Positions 56,060 to 64,000 of a DNA stretch of 64,000 nucleotides are shown piece by piece. The position numbers and the translations under genes were made by a program. Source of the DNA: Rhodoferax sp. PAMC 29310 (GTDB lineage: Bacteria; Pseudomonadota; Gammaproteobacteria; Burkholderiales; Burkholderiaceae_C); NCBI RefSeq assembly GCF_017948265.1, contig NZ_CP072852.1:1984001-2048000 (forward strand), given 5' to 3'. Within the stretch, counting starts at the first letter, position 1, and every line of letters starts with the position of its first letter. The notes below the pieces were generated by a model. That model saw nothing but the letters and a program-made list of their open reading frames with translations, ran no database searches and was not told where the DNA came from.

Positions 56060-56842
56060 ATGAGTCTGAACCCCAAAATACCCAGCTGGACCGGCCGGCG
56101 CGTCTGGCTGCTGGGCGCCTCCAGCGGCATTGGCCGGGCCACTGCATCAGCACTGCATGCGCAGGGCGCCCAAGTAGTGGTGTCTGCCCGCAACGCACAG
56201 TCGCTCGCCGACTTTGTGGCCGAGCACCCTGGCAGCCTCGCTGTAGCGCTGGACGTGACTCAGGACGACGAGGTCAAGGCCGCCGCGGCACAACTGCTGG
56301 CCAGCGGAGCGTTGGATTTGGTGTTTTATTGCGCCGGCACTTACCAAGATATGCGCGCCACCGAGTTTGATATGGGCGTGATGCTGAACCACCAAGACGT
56401 GAACTACACCGGCGCCTTGCGGGTGCTCGACGCGGTGCTGCCGACCCTACTGGCAGCAGCGAAAAAAGGTGCGCCCGCCCACTTCAGCGTCATCAGCAGC
56501 GTGGCCGGCTTTGGTGGCCTGCCCAAAAGCCTGGCTTATGGCCCCACCAAGGCGGCGCTGATCAACCTGGCCGAGACCTTGTACCTGGACTTGCATGATT
56601 TGGGCGTGGGCATCAGCCTGGTCAACCCCGGTTTTGTGGCCACGCCGCTGACCGCCGGCAACGACTTCACCATGCCCGCGCTGATGGCTCCCGAAGACGC
56701 CGCCCAGGCCATTCTGCGCGGCTGGACGCGGGGTGACTTTGAAATTCACTTCCCCAAACGCTTCACTCGCATGATGAAGTTTCTGAACTTGCTGCCCTAC
56801 AGCGGCTACTTTCCGGCGGTGCGCCGTTTCACCGGGCTATAA
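56060..56842 (+). CDS. Short-chain dehydrogenase/reductase
   Basis: A 260-aa classical SDR. The NAD(P) motif LLGASSGIGRATA lies near residue 15, the active-site SVISSVAGFGGLPKS near 143 and YGPTKAA near 160 (Tyr/Lys). It would oxidise or reduce an alcohol/ketone, perhaps on a lipid intermediate. It is 12 bp after the lipoprotein gene and three bases before the next. Confidence 0.9.
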   Translation: MSLNPKIPSWTGRRVWLLGASSGIGRATASALHAQGAQVVVSARNAQSLADFVAEHPGSLAVALDVTQDDEVKAAAAQLLASGALDLVFYCAGTYQDMRATEFDMGVMLNHQDVNYTGALRVLDAVLPTLLAAAKKGAPAHFSVISSVAGFGGLPKSLAYGPTKAALINLAETLYLDLHDLGVGISLVNPGFVATPLTAGNDFTMPALMAPEDAAQAILRGWTRGDFEIHFPKRFTRMMKFLNLLPYSGYFPAVRRFTGL

Positions 56843-56845
56843 GCC

Positions 56846-57298
56846 ATGACCCCCGCTTTTGAACACCCTACTGAACAGGCCGTCACCGGCATGGTGGCCT
56901 GGTTTGAGCAAATTTCACCAGCCGACCTGACCCGGTTTGGCACGTATTACGCAGCACAGGCCCGATTCAAAGACCCGTTCAACGAAGTGCAGGGGTTGGT
57001 TGAAATTCAGCGCATTTTTGCGCACATGTTTGAGGCCTTGCACGAGCCACGCTTTGTCGTCACGGCTCGTGTGGTGCAAGGTCAGCAGTGTTTCCTGACC
57101 TGGGATTTCCTGTTTCGCTTCAAGGGTTTTCAACAAGCCACCCTGCAAACCGTGCGAGGCGCCACGCATTTGATTCTTGATGAGCAAGGTTTGATCACCC
57201 TGCACCGCGACTACTGGGATGCAGCCGAAGAGCTGTACGAAAAATTCCCGTTGGTGGGCGGCTTGATGCGCTGGCTCAAAAAGCGCGCCAACAGTTAA
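56846..57298 (+). CDS. NTF2-like (SnoaL-type) protein
   Basis: A 150-aa cone-shaped NTF2-fold protein. YYAAQARFKDPFNEVQG near residue 32 and LHRDYWDAAEELYEKFP near 122 are typical. These folds bind small hydrophobic molecules or act as isomerases; a specific role is unknown. It is the last gene of the operon, and converges on the Lrp gene with a 6-bp gap. Confidence 0.85.
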   Translation: MTPAFEHPTEQAVTGMVAWFEQISPADLTRFGTYYAAQARFKDPFNEVQGLVEIQRIFAHMFEALHEPRFVVTARVVQGQQCFLTWDFLFRFKGFQQATLQTVRGATHLILDEQGLITLHRDYWDAAEELYEKFPLVGGLMRWLKKRANS

Positions 57299-57304
57299 CT
57301 TGCC

Positions 57305-57730
57305 TCAAGCCTTGAAAGTTGACAGCAGGATGCTGGTCTCAGTGGTGGCAATACCTTCGATCTGACGAATGGTGTTGAGCACCCGGTCAAACGCCTCCAG
57401 CGTGTCAGCGCGTAGCTCGGCCACGATGTCCCAGCGCCCATTGGTGCTGTGCAGGGAATACACGCTGGGGTGACCGCGCAGCTTGACCATGATGTCGGTG
57501 GCGCGGCTCCCCTCCACCGCAATCGTCATCATGGCGCGCACCCGGTGCCCGTCGGTGGCGGCTTTCAAGCGCACGGTATAGCCCTGCACGGTGCCGTCGC
57601 TCTCCATCTTGGCCAGCCGGTTTTGCACGGTAGCGCGTGCCACCCGCAGCTTTTTGGCCAAGGTGGCAACCGGCAAGCGCGCGTCGTCGCGCAACAGCCC
57701 CAATAACTCCCGATCCAGATCGTCCATCAT
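57305..57730 (-). CDS. Lrp/AsnC-family regulator
   Basis: A 141-aa regulator with an N-terminal helix-turn-helix (LDRELLGLLRDDARLPVATL, AKKLRVARATVQNRL) and a C-terminal RAM ligand-binding domain (GRWDIVAELRADTLEAFDRVL). It is divergent from the CtlX-type hydrolase gene, so it probably controls that gene in response to an amino acid such as arginine or ornithine. The start is ATG 57730 or the ATG directly after it (57727), both behind GAGG. Confidence 0.88.
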   Translation of the reverse strand: MMDDLDRELLGLLRDDARLPVATLAKKLRVARATVQNRLAKMESDGTVQGYTVRLKAATDGHRVRAMMTIAVEGSRATDIMVKLRGHPSVYSLHSTNGRWDIVAELRADTLEAFDRVLNTIRQIEGIATTETSILLSTFKA

Positions 57731-57763
57731 GCACCTCAACGCGTCAAAAGATACAAAACGCCC

Positions 57764-57802
57764 ATTTAATATTATCAAATAGACAAATTACAAAACTAAT
57801 TG
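57764..57802. promoter_or_regulatory. AT-rich Lrp-type operator region
   Basis: TAATATTA (57767-57774) and AATTA-CAAAAC-TAATT (57786-57801) are palindromes in an A/T-rich patch between the divergent lrp-like and ctlX-like genes. AT-rich imperfect palindromes are the usual Lrp/AsnC sites. Confidence 0.5.
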
Positions 57803-57901
57803 TGACATTTTGGCCGCTTCCGTATAGCTGAGCTTCAAAGAACAATCACCGCCATGCCCGCTCAAGTGAACGGGCACACCCCCCTTCACCAGGACACGTT
57901 C

Positions 57902-58840
57902 ATGCGCCCTATTCGCTCCATTCAGGCCCCCAGCGCGGTGGTCATGGTTCGCCCACACACCTTTTCACCCAACCCCGAAACCGCCGCCGACAACGCCTTC
58001 CAGCGCACGGCCGCTCTGGAGGCGGCTAGTAGCACTGCAGTTGCGGCCTATGCGGAGGTGACGGCGGCCGCGGCGAAGCTGGAGGCCAATGGCGTGACGG
58101 TGCATTTGTTTGACGACACCGGCACACACAACACGCCGGACTCGGTGTTCCCCAACAACTGGTTCTCCACCCACGCGGGCGGGCGCATTGCGCTGTACCC
58201 CATGTACTCGCCCAACCGCCGCCGCGAGCGGCGCGTGGATGTGGTCGAGATGCTGAAGGCCAACTACCGGGTGCAAGACGTCATCGATTACTCCGGTCTG
58301 GAATACGACGACCTGTTTCTGGAAGGCACCGGCGCCATGGTGCTCGACCATGTGGACCGCGTGGCGTACACCGCTCGTTCCAACCGGGCCAATGCCGTGG
58401 CGCTGGAGCGGTTTGCCACCCATTTCAATTTCGAGCCGATGGTGTTTGACGCGGCTGACTCCCATGGCCAAGCGCTGTACCACACCAATGTGCTCATGTG
58501 CGTGGCCACTGAATTCGCCTTGGTCGGGTTCTCCATGATTCAGAACCCCGCCCGACGCGAAGAAATCCGGGCCCGCCTAGCGGAATCCGGTCGCGCCATC
58601 ATCGACCTCAGCACTGAACAGATCGCCGAGTTTGCCGGCAATGCGCTGGAGCTGACCGGCCGAGAACGCCGCCTGCTGGCCCTCTCGACGCGGGCTCTAA
58701 ACAGTTTGCAGCCCGCGCAGATTGCGACCATCGAGCAGTCTGTTCAATTGCTGCCGCTGGACGTTCCCACCATTGAATTGGCAGGCGGCTCGGTGCGCTG
58801 CATGCTGGCTGGCATTCACCTGGCCCGCCGGGCGCGCTGA
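57902..58840 (+). CDS. ctlX: CtlX-type guanidino-group hydrolase
   Basis: A 312-aa member of the amidinotransferase/dimethylargininase superfamily, similar to CtlX proteins. FPNNWFSTHAGGR near residue 80 is the substrate-binding strand, DDLFLEGTGAMVLD near 137, the catalytic histidine is in LYHTNVLMCV near 195, and the catalytic cysteine in GGSVRCMLAGIHLA near 300. These enzymes deiminate arginine-like compounds; the exact substrate is not known. The ATG at 57902 follows AGGA; ATG 57854 has no site. Confidence 0.85.
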   Translation: MRPIRSIQAPSAVVMVRPHTFSPNPETAADNAFQRTAALEAASSTAVAAYAEVTAAAAKLEANGVTVHLFDDTGTHNTPDSVFPNNWFSTHAGGRIALYPMYSPNRRRERRVDVVEMLKANYRVQDVIDYSGLEYDDLFLEGTGAMVLDHVDRVAYTARSNRANAVALERFATHFNFEPMVFDAADSHGQALYHTNVLMCVATEFALVGFSMIQNPARREEIRARLAESGRAIIDLSTEQIAEFAGNALELTGRERRLLALSTRALNSLQPAQIATIEQSVQLLPLDVPTIELAGGSVRCMLAGIHLARRAR

Positions 58841-58850
58841 CCTGCCCCCC

Positions 58851-58867
58851 CTTAAGGCGGGCTTAAG
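58851..58867 (+). promoter_or_regulatory. PmrA-box-like direct repeat upstream of the response regulator
   Basis: CTTAAG-GCGGG-CTTAAG, two perfect hexamers one helical turn apart (11 bp), ending 41 bp before the regulator ATG. This is the form of sites bound by PmrA/QseB/BasR regulators (CTTAAK-N5-CTTAAK). It implies autoregulation. Confidence 0.7.
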
Positions 58868-58908
58868 CAGCTTGAGGCATCATGTTTCTTGATCAAAGGA
58901 AGGGAAAC

Positions 58909-59568
58909 ATGCGACTGCTTCTGGTTGAAGACGACATCATGATTGGCGAGACCGTGCTGGATGTGCTGCGCGCTGAACATTTTGCCGTCGATTGGGTGAA
59001 GGACGGAGCCATGGCCGACACCGCGTCGCGCACCCAGCACTACGACTTGATGCTGCTCGACTTGGGCTTGCCCAAACGCGACGGCCTGGACGTTTTAAAG
59101 GGCCTGAGACAGCGGCAGGACCGCACCCCGGTGATCGTCGTCACCGCGCGCGATGCGGTTGCCGACCGCATTGCTGGTCTGGATGCCGGTGCCGATGACT
59201 ATGTGTTGAAACCGTATGACCTGGATGAACTGCTGGCCCGTATTCGTGCCCTCATTCGCCGTGGCGCGGGTCGCCCGGACCCCGTGCTGGAGATCAACAA
59301 CATTCGATTGAACCCCATCACGCACGAAGCCCAGCGTGACGGCCTACCCGTGACGCTGTCTGCCCGTGAGTGGGCGGTGCTGGAAGCGCTCATGGCGCGC
59401 CCCGGCATCGTTTTGTCGCGCGCCCAACTAGAGGAGAAGCTGTACAGCTGGAAAGACGACATCAGCAGCAATGCCGTTGAAGTCTATGTGCATGGTTTGC
59501 GCAAAAAACTGGGCAGTGAGCTGATTCAAACCGTGCGCGGTCTGGGCTACGCCCTGGCATCCACATGA
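58909..59568 (+). CDS. OmpR-family response regulator (QseB/PmrA type)
   Basis: A 219-aa regulator. The receiver (1-115) has LLLVEDDIMIGE, phosphoacceptor Asp51 in LMLLDLGLPKRDG and lysine in DYVLKPYDLDELLARIRA. A winged helix follows (about 125-218: LSAREWAVLEALMARPGIVL, NAVEVYVHGLRKKLG). ATG 58909 follows AAGGAAGGGAAAC; an upstream ATG (58882) has no ribosome site. It overlaps its kinase by 4 bp. A PmrA-box-like repeat lies directly upstream and another before the HtrA gene that follows. Confidence 0.94.
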   Translation: MRLLLVEDDIMIGETVLDVLRAEHFAVDWVKDGAMADTASRTQHYDLMLLDLGLPKRDGLDVLKGLRQRQDRTPVIVVTARDAVADRIAGLDAGADDYVLKPYDLDELLARIRALIRRGAGRPDPVLEINNIRLNPITHEAQRDGLPVTLSAREWAVLEALMARPGIVLSRAQLEEKLYSWKDDISSNAVEVYVHGLRKKLGSELIQTVRGLGYALAST

Positions 59569-60911
59569 CAAGCGCCTCCACTAAGATCAAAACGGGCCAC
59601 TCCCTGCGGCGCCGCCTGCTGGTCTCTACCATGACCGCCGTGGTGCTGGCTGCTTTGCTGCAAGCCCTTTCAGCCTACCGGGGTGCTTTGCAGCAAGCGG
59701 ACGAGATGTTCGACTACCACCTGCAGCAAATGGCCTATTCGCTGCGCGGTGGCCCCGCGCTGGGCACCCCTTTTCTGGAAGATCCGCGCGACACGGCTTC
59801 AGGCTATGTGATTCAAATCTGGGGCCCCAACGGCGTGCAGCTGTTTCGCTCTGGCCACTCGGCGCTGCCCCCCCGTGCGGTGCTCGGATTTTCAGACGTG
59901 CAATTGCAGGGAACTCAGTACCGGGTGTACTCGCTGCAAACGGCCTACCAAACCATCCAGATCGCCCAGGACATGAGCGCCCGAACGGCCCGCGCCCGTG
60001 CCCTGGCATTTCGCGCCATGCTGCCCATGGCCTTGATGGCGCCACTGTTGTTGCTCATCCTTTGGTGGGTGATTCGCCGCTCCTTGCTGCCGCTGGAGCG
60101 AACCCGCCAGCAAGTCGCCAGCCGTGCGGCAGACGACCTCTCTTCCCTGTCTCAAGTGGGGCTGCCCGATGAAGTCTTGCCGCTGGTCGATGAATTGAAC
60201 CTGCTGTTTGCGCGGGTGCAAACCGCTTTTGATGCCCAAAAATCGTTTGTAGCCCATGCGGCCCACGAGCTGCGCTCGCCGCTGACCGCGCTGAAGGTGC
60301 AAGCCCAGGCGCTCAGCCGAGCCCCGGACGAGGGGACCCGTACGCTGGCGATCACCCGGCTGAATCAGGGTATCGAGCGGTCCATCCAACTCATGAATCA
60401 ATTGCTGCTGCTGGCCCGCCAGGGCGCAGACGACCCCATTGGCGCCGATGGTCTCCCTCAGGACCTGGCGACCCTCACGCAGCGCGCACTGACGGATGCT
60501 CTACCACAGGCACAACTGGCGCAGATAGACCTTAATTCAGGCGATTTGGCCCCCGTCTACATACGGTGCGACGGTGACGCCGTGCTCATCCTGCTGCGCA
60601 ATTTGCTGGAGAACGCCCTCAAGTACACACCGGCAGGCGGGCAGGTCACCATTGAGCTGAATCGGGTAGATCCGGGCTACGTCAAGCTGCTGGTGCAAGA
60701 CAGCGGCCCCGGTATTCCAACCCCTGAGCGCGCGCGGGTCTTTGAGCCGTTCTACCGAAGTCCCGATTCCGTTGCCACCGGCACCGGCTTGGGGCTCGCG
60801 ATCGTCAAGGCGATCGCCGAGCGGCACCATGCCACGGTACGGTTGGGCGAGTCGCCCACCTTGGGAGGCCTGCGGGTCGAGGTGAGGTTCCCCGTGGTGC
60901 AACCCAGATAG
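59565..60911 (+). CDS. Sensor histidine kinase (QseC/PmrB type)
   Basis: A 448-aa inner-membrane kinase. TM1 (LLVSTMTAVVLAALLQALSAY, near residue 16) and TM2 (AMLPMALMAPLLLLILWWVI, near 148) flank a periplasmic sensor of about 110 residues. A HAMP-like linker leads to the H box HAAHELRSPLTALK near 228, the N box LLENALKYTP near 347, and G boxes DSGPGIP and GTGLGLAIVKA. Stimulus not known; homologues sense iron, low pH, antimicrobial peptides or hormones. Its stop lies within a long inverted repeat. Confidence 0.93.
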   Translation: MTSASTKIKTGHSLRRRLLVSTMTAVVLAALLQALSAYRGALQQADEMFDYHLQQMAYSLRGGPALGTPFLEDPRDTASGYVIQIWGPNGVQLFRSGHSALPPRAVLGFSDVQLQGTQYRVYSLQTAYQTIQIAQDMSARTARARALAFRAMLPMALMAPLLLLILWWVIRRSLLPLERTRQQVASRAADDLSSLSQVGLPDEVLPLVDELNLLFARVQTAFDAQKSFVAHAAHELRSPLTALKVQAQALSRAPDEGTRTLAITRLNQGIERSIQLMNQLLLLARQGADDPIGADGLPQDLATLTQRALTDALPQAQLAQIDLNSGDLAPVYIRCDGDAVLILLRNLLENALKYTPAGGQVTIELNRVDPGYVKLLVQDSGPGIPTPERARVFEPFYRSPDSVATGTGLGLAIVKAIAERHHATVRLGESPTLGGLRVEVRFPVVQPR

Positions 60912-60983
60912 CCCATTAGGCGGCCCTGCGAGCCTACGCGGTGGCTGGTGGGTGATTTTCGTCCTAATGAGCTATCTGGGTTT
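60901..60983. repeat. 83-bp near-perfect inverted repeat (20-bp arms)
   Basis: Arms 60901-60920 and 60964-60983 are inverse complements with one mismatch, separated by 43 bp. The left arm includes the stop codon of the kinase gene and the right arm runs into the PmrA-box-like site before the HtrA gene. It could be a transcript-end hairpin, a small non-autonomous mobile element, or a regulator-binding structure. Confidence 0.8.
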
Positions 60984-60998
60984 AAGACTCACCTAAGG
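60982..60998 (+). promoter_or_regulatory. PmrA-box-like repeat upstream of the HtrA protease gene
   Basis: TTTAAG-ACTCA-CCTAAG has the same 11-bp spacing as the site before the regulator, with one base differing in each half from CTTAAG. It ends 50 bp before the protease ATG, so the protease is probably part of the same two-component regulon. Confidence 0.6.
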
Positions 60999-61048
60999 CT
61001 GGGTGCCCATAGTTGAGTCATCGGAATCACTCAACTCAGGAGCACCTC

Positions 61049-62533
61049 ATGAAACTCAACTCTTTCAAAAGCAGTCAGCTGGTTTTGGCCCTGGTGGCCG
61101 CTGGCGCCATCGGTGGCGCCAGTGTCACCGCTCTGCAGCACATGGGCTCTGCCCAAGCAGTTTCTGCCCCCGCCGTCACCACCCTGGTCAACCCGGGCGT
61201 GACTGTGCCCGACTTTGCCAAAATCACCGCGCAATACGGGCCGGCAGTGGTGAACATCAGCGTCACCGGCATGGTCAAAACGTCCGATGAAGGCCCGGTA
61301 GTCCGGCGTGGCGGCCGGGAAGACCCCTTTGGCAACGATCCGTTTTTTGAATTTTTCCGGAAATTTCAACCCAATGGGCAGGGGCAGTCTCAGCAACCCG
61401 ACACACCGTCACGCGGCCAGGGGTCCGGCTTTATCGTCAGCGCAGACGGCATCATCCTGACCAACGCCCATGTGGTGCGGGATGCCAAAGAGGTCACGGT
61501 CAAGCTCACCGACCGACGGGAGTTCGTTGCCAAGGTACTGGGCTTCGACACCAAAACCGATATTGCCGTCCTCAAAATCGAGGCCAAAAACTTGCCCACC
61601 GTCACGATTGGAAAAACCAGTGACCTGCGTGCGGGTGAATGGGTGCTCGCGATTGGCTCGCCTTTTGGTTTCGAGAACACGGTCACCGCCGGAGTGGTCA
61701 GCGCCAAAGGTCGCTCCTTGCCGGATGACAGCGCTGTGCCCTTCATCCAGACCGATGTCGCGGTGAACCCCGGCAATTCCGGCGGGCCGCTGTTCAACAG
61801 CCGGGGCGAGGTCGTGGGTATCAATTCCCAAATCTACAGCCGAAGCGGTGGTTACCAGGGCCTGTCGTTTGCCATTCCCATGGACCTGGCCAGCAAAATC
61901 AAAGACCAAATCGTGGCGCACGGCAAGGTGGAGCACGCACGCCTTGGCGTGTCGGTCCAAGAGGTCAACCAGGCACTGGCGGACTCGTTCAAATTGAGCA
62001 GCCCCGAAGGCGCCCTGATATCCAGTGTGGAAAAAGGTGGGCCTGCTGACAAGGCCGGACTGGAACCTGGCGACGTCATTCGCAAAATGAACGGGCAGGC
62101 CGTGGTGTCCTCGGGCGATCTGCCGGCGGTCATCAGCCTTGCCACGCCGGGGGACAAAGTTCAGTTTGAGATTTGGCGCAAAGGCGAGTCCAAAACCATT
62201 GAGGCCCAGTTGGGCAATGCCAATGAAAAGGCGGCCGATGTGGCCAGCGCAGACCCTGGCACACCGCAGGGACGGTTGGGCCTGGCATTGCGTCCACTTC
62301 AGCCTGACGAACTGCGAGCCTCCGGCTTGCCTTCGGGACTTTTGATTCAAGATGTCCAGGGCGCTGCGGCTTACGCCGGCGTGCAAAGTGGTGACCTGCT
62401 GCTGGCCGTCAATGGGCAGGTCGTGAGCAGTGTGGAGCAGGTGCGCTCGGTTGTTGCCAAGTCGCAGAAATCCGTCGCCCTGTTGATTCAACGCGGTGAA
62501 GACAAGATTTTTGTACCGGTTCGTCTGGGCTAA
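61049..62533 (+). CDS. Periplasmic HtrA-family serine protease (DegP/DegQ type)
   Basis: A 494-aa envelope protease/chaperone with a signal peptide or uncleaved anchor (about 1-36). The catalytic triad is His141 (TNAHVV), Asp171 (KTDIAVL) and Ser244 (GNSGGP), then PDZ1 (about 275-370) and PDZ2 (about 405-490). A Gly/Gln-rich loop (GQGQSQQPDTPSRGQGSG) lies near residue 110. It differs in sequence from MucD at 15.6-17.1 kb, especially in the N terminus. ATG 61049 has a good AGGAG; an ATG 12 codons upstream is less likely. Position and box suggest control by the two-component system. Confidence 0.94.
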   Translation: MKLNSFKSSQLVLALVAAGAIGGASVTALQHMGSAQAVSAPAVTTLVNPGVTVPDFAKITAQYGPAVVNISVTGMVKTSDEGPVVRRGGREDPFGNDPFFEFFRKFQPNGQGQSQQPDTPSRGQGSGFIVSADGIILTNAHVVRDAKEVTVKLTDRREFVAKVLGFDTKTDIAVLKIEAKNLPTVTIGKTSDLRAGEWVLAIGSPFGFENTVTAGVVSAKGRSLPDDSAVPFIQTDVAVNPGNSGGPLFNSRGEVVGINSQIYSRSGGYQGLSFAIPMDLASKIKDQIVAHGKVEHARLGVSVQEVNQALADSFKLSSPEGALISSVEKGGPADKAGLEPGDVIRKMNGQAVVSSGDLPAVISLATPGDKVQFEIWRKGESKTIEAQLGNANEKAADVASADPGTPQGRLGLALRPLQPDELRASGLPSGLLIQDVQGAAAYAGVQSGDLLLAVNGQVVSSVEQVRSVVAKSQKSVALLIQRGEDKIFVPVRLG

Positions 62534-62559
62534 ATCCGGCCATCTGATTTTGAGGGAGC

Positions 62560-62594
62560 AGCCGCTGAGAACCCCTCCCGGACTCTCAGCGGCT
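62560..62594. other. Stem-loop between convergent htrA-type gene and thiC
   Basis: AGCCGCTGAGA (62560-62570) pairs perfectly with TCTCAGCGGCT (62584-62594) around a 13-base loop. It lies 26 bp after the protease stop. No T run follows on either strand; it may protect the 3' end or act with Rho. The rest of the 136-bp gap shows nothing else. Confidence 0.55.
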
Positions 62595-62669
62595 GAAGGA
62601 ACGCGTCTGCGCTGCAGACGGAGCGCCGCCGTTCTCGCCCTTGCGCCTTCCGGCCATTGCCCTGAGCGA

Positions 62670-64000
<1,331 letters not shown>

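Overview
The window reads as chromosome of a betaproteobacterium of the order Burkholderiales, most likely family Comamonadaceae (Rhodoferax-like). This is inferred from gene order (rpmF-plsX-fab-rpoE-rse-mucD-lepA-lepB-rnc-era-recO-pdxJ-acpS-nagZ; hemC-hemD-hemX-hemY; fimS/algR-type pair next to argH) and from the protein sequences. No rRNA, tRNA, prophage or CRISPR array was seen. Coding density is high and many genes overlap by 4 bp (ATGA/GTGA).

Region 1 (1-3.8 kb) is decayed accessory DNA. The end of an IS256-family element sits inside an IS3-family element, which has itself cut off the 5' end of a membrane-anchored PAS-GGDEF-EAL gene. That gene also carries a frameshift at an A8 tract. 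Region 2 (3.9-7.2 kb) has a patatin-like phospholipase with an N-terminal TPS repeat, then DUF3820, yciH and a Bcr/CflA exporter on the minus strand, then a small conserved-looking protein.

Region 3 (7.2-26.5 kb) is a long, nearly continuous minus-strand block read from yceD to nagZ. It joins ribosomal protein L32, fatty-acid synthesis (plsX, fabH, fabD, fabG, acpP, fabF), the sigma-E envelope-stress module (rpoE-rseA-rseB-mucD), translation and secretion (lepA, lepB), RNA processing and ribosome assembly (rnc, era), recombination (recO), PLP synthesis (pdxJ), ACP activation (acpS) and murein recycling (nagZ). Internal terminators after rpmF and before lepA divide it into units.

Region 4 (26.5-34.6 kb) holds maf, an RsmI-like methyltransferase, the minus-strand set rluC-gph-Rieske-S49 peptidase, and rne with a 0.5-kb leader. 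Region 5 (34.6-46.2 kb) holds a degenerate GGDEF gene with an in-frame TGA, the haem genes hemCDXY, ppc, a LytS/LytR-type two-component pair and argH.

Region 6 (46.3-57.3 kb) is the most interesting part. First comes an uncharacterised membrane protein/GTPase pair (DUF2868-DUF3482) whose second gene appears to have lost its ATG (now ATA). Next is a MerR regulator with both signatures of adenosylcobalamin photoreceptors of the CarH/LitR class. It is divergent from an eight-gene operon (flavin amine oxidoreductase, DUF1365, cyclopropane-synthase-like methyltransferase, chalcone-isomerase-like protein, MFS carrier, DUF3833 lipoprotein, SDR, NTF2-like protein). Repeated TAGACA sites overlap the probable operon promoter. 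The methyltransferase departs from E. coli Cfa at bicarbonate-site residues, so the operon may make a light- or singlet-oxygen-responsive modified membrane fatty acid.

Region 7 (57.3-64 kb) has an Lrp-type regulator divergent from a CtlX-type guanidino hydrolase. It is followed by a PmrAB/QseBC-like two-component system and a second HtrA protease; a PmrA-box-like CTTAAG-N5-CTTAAG site lies before the regulator and a near copy before the protease. The window ends inside thiC.
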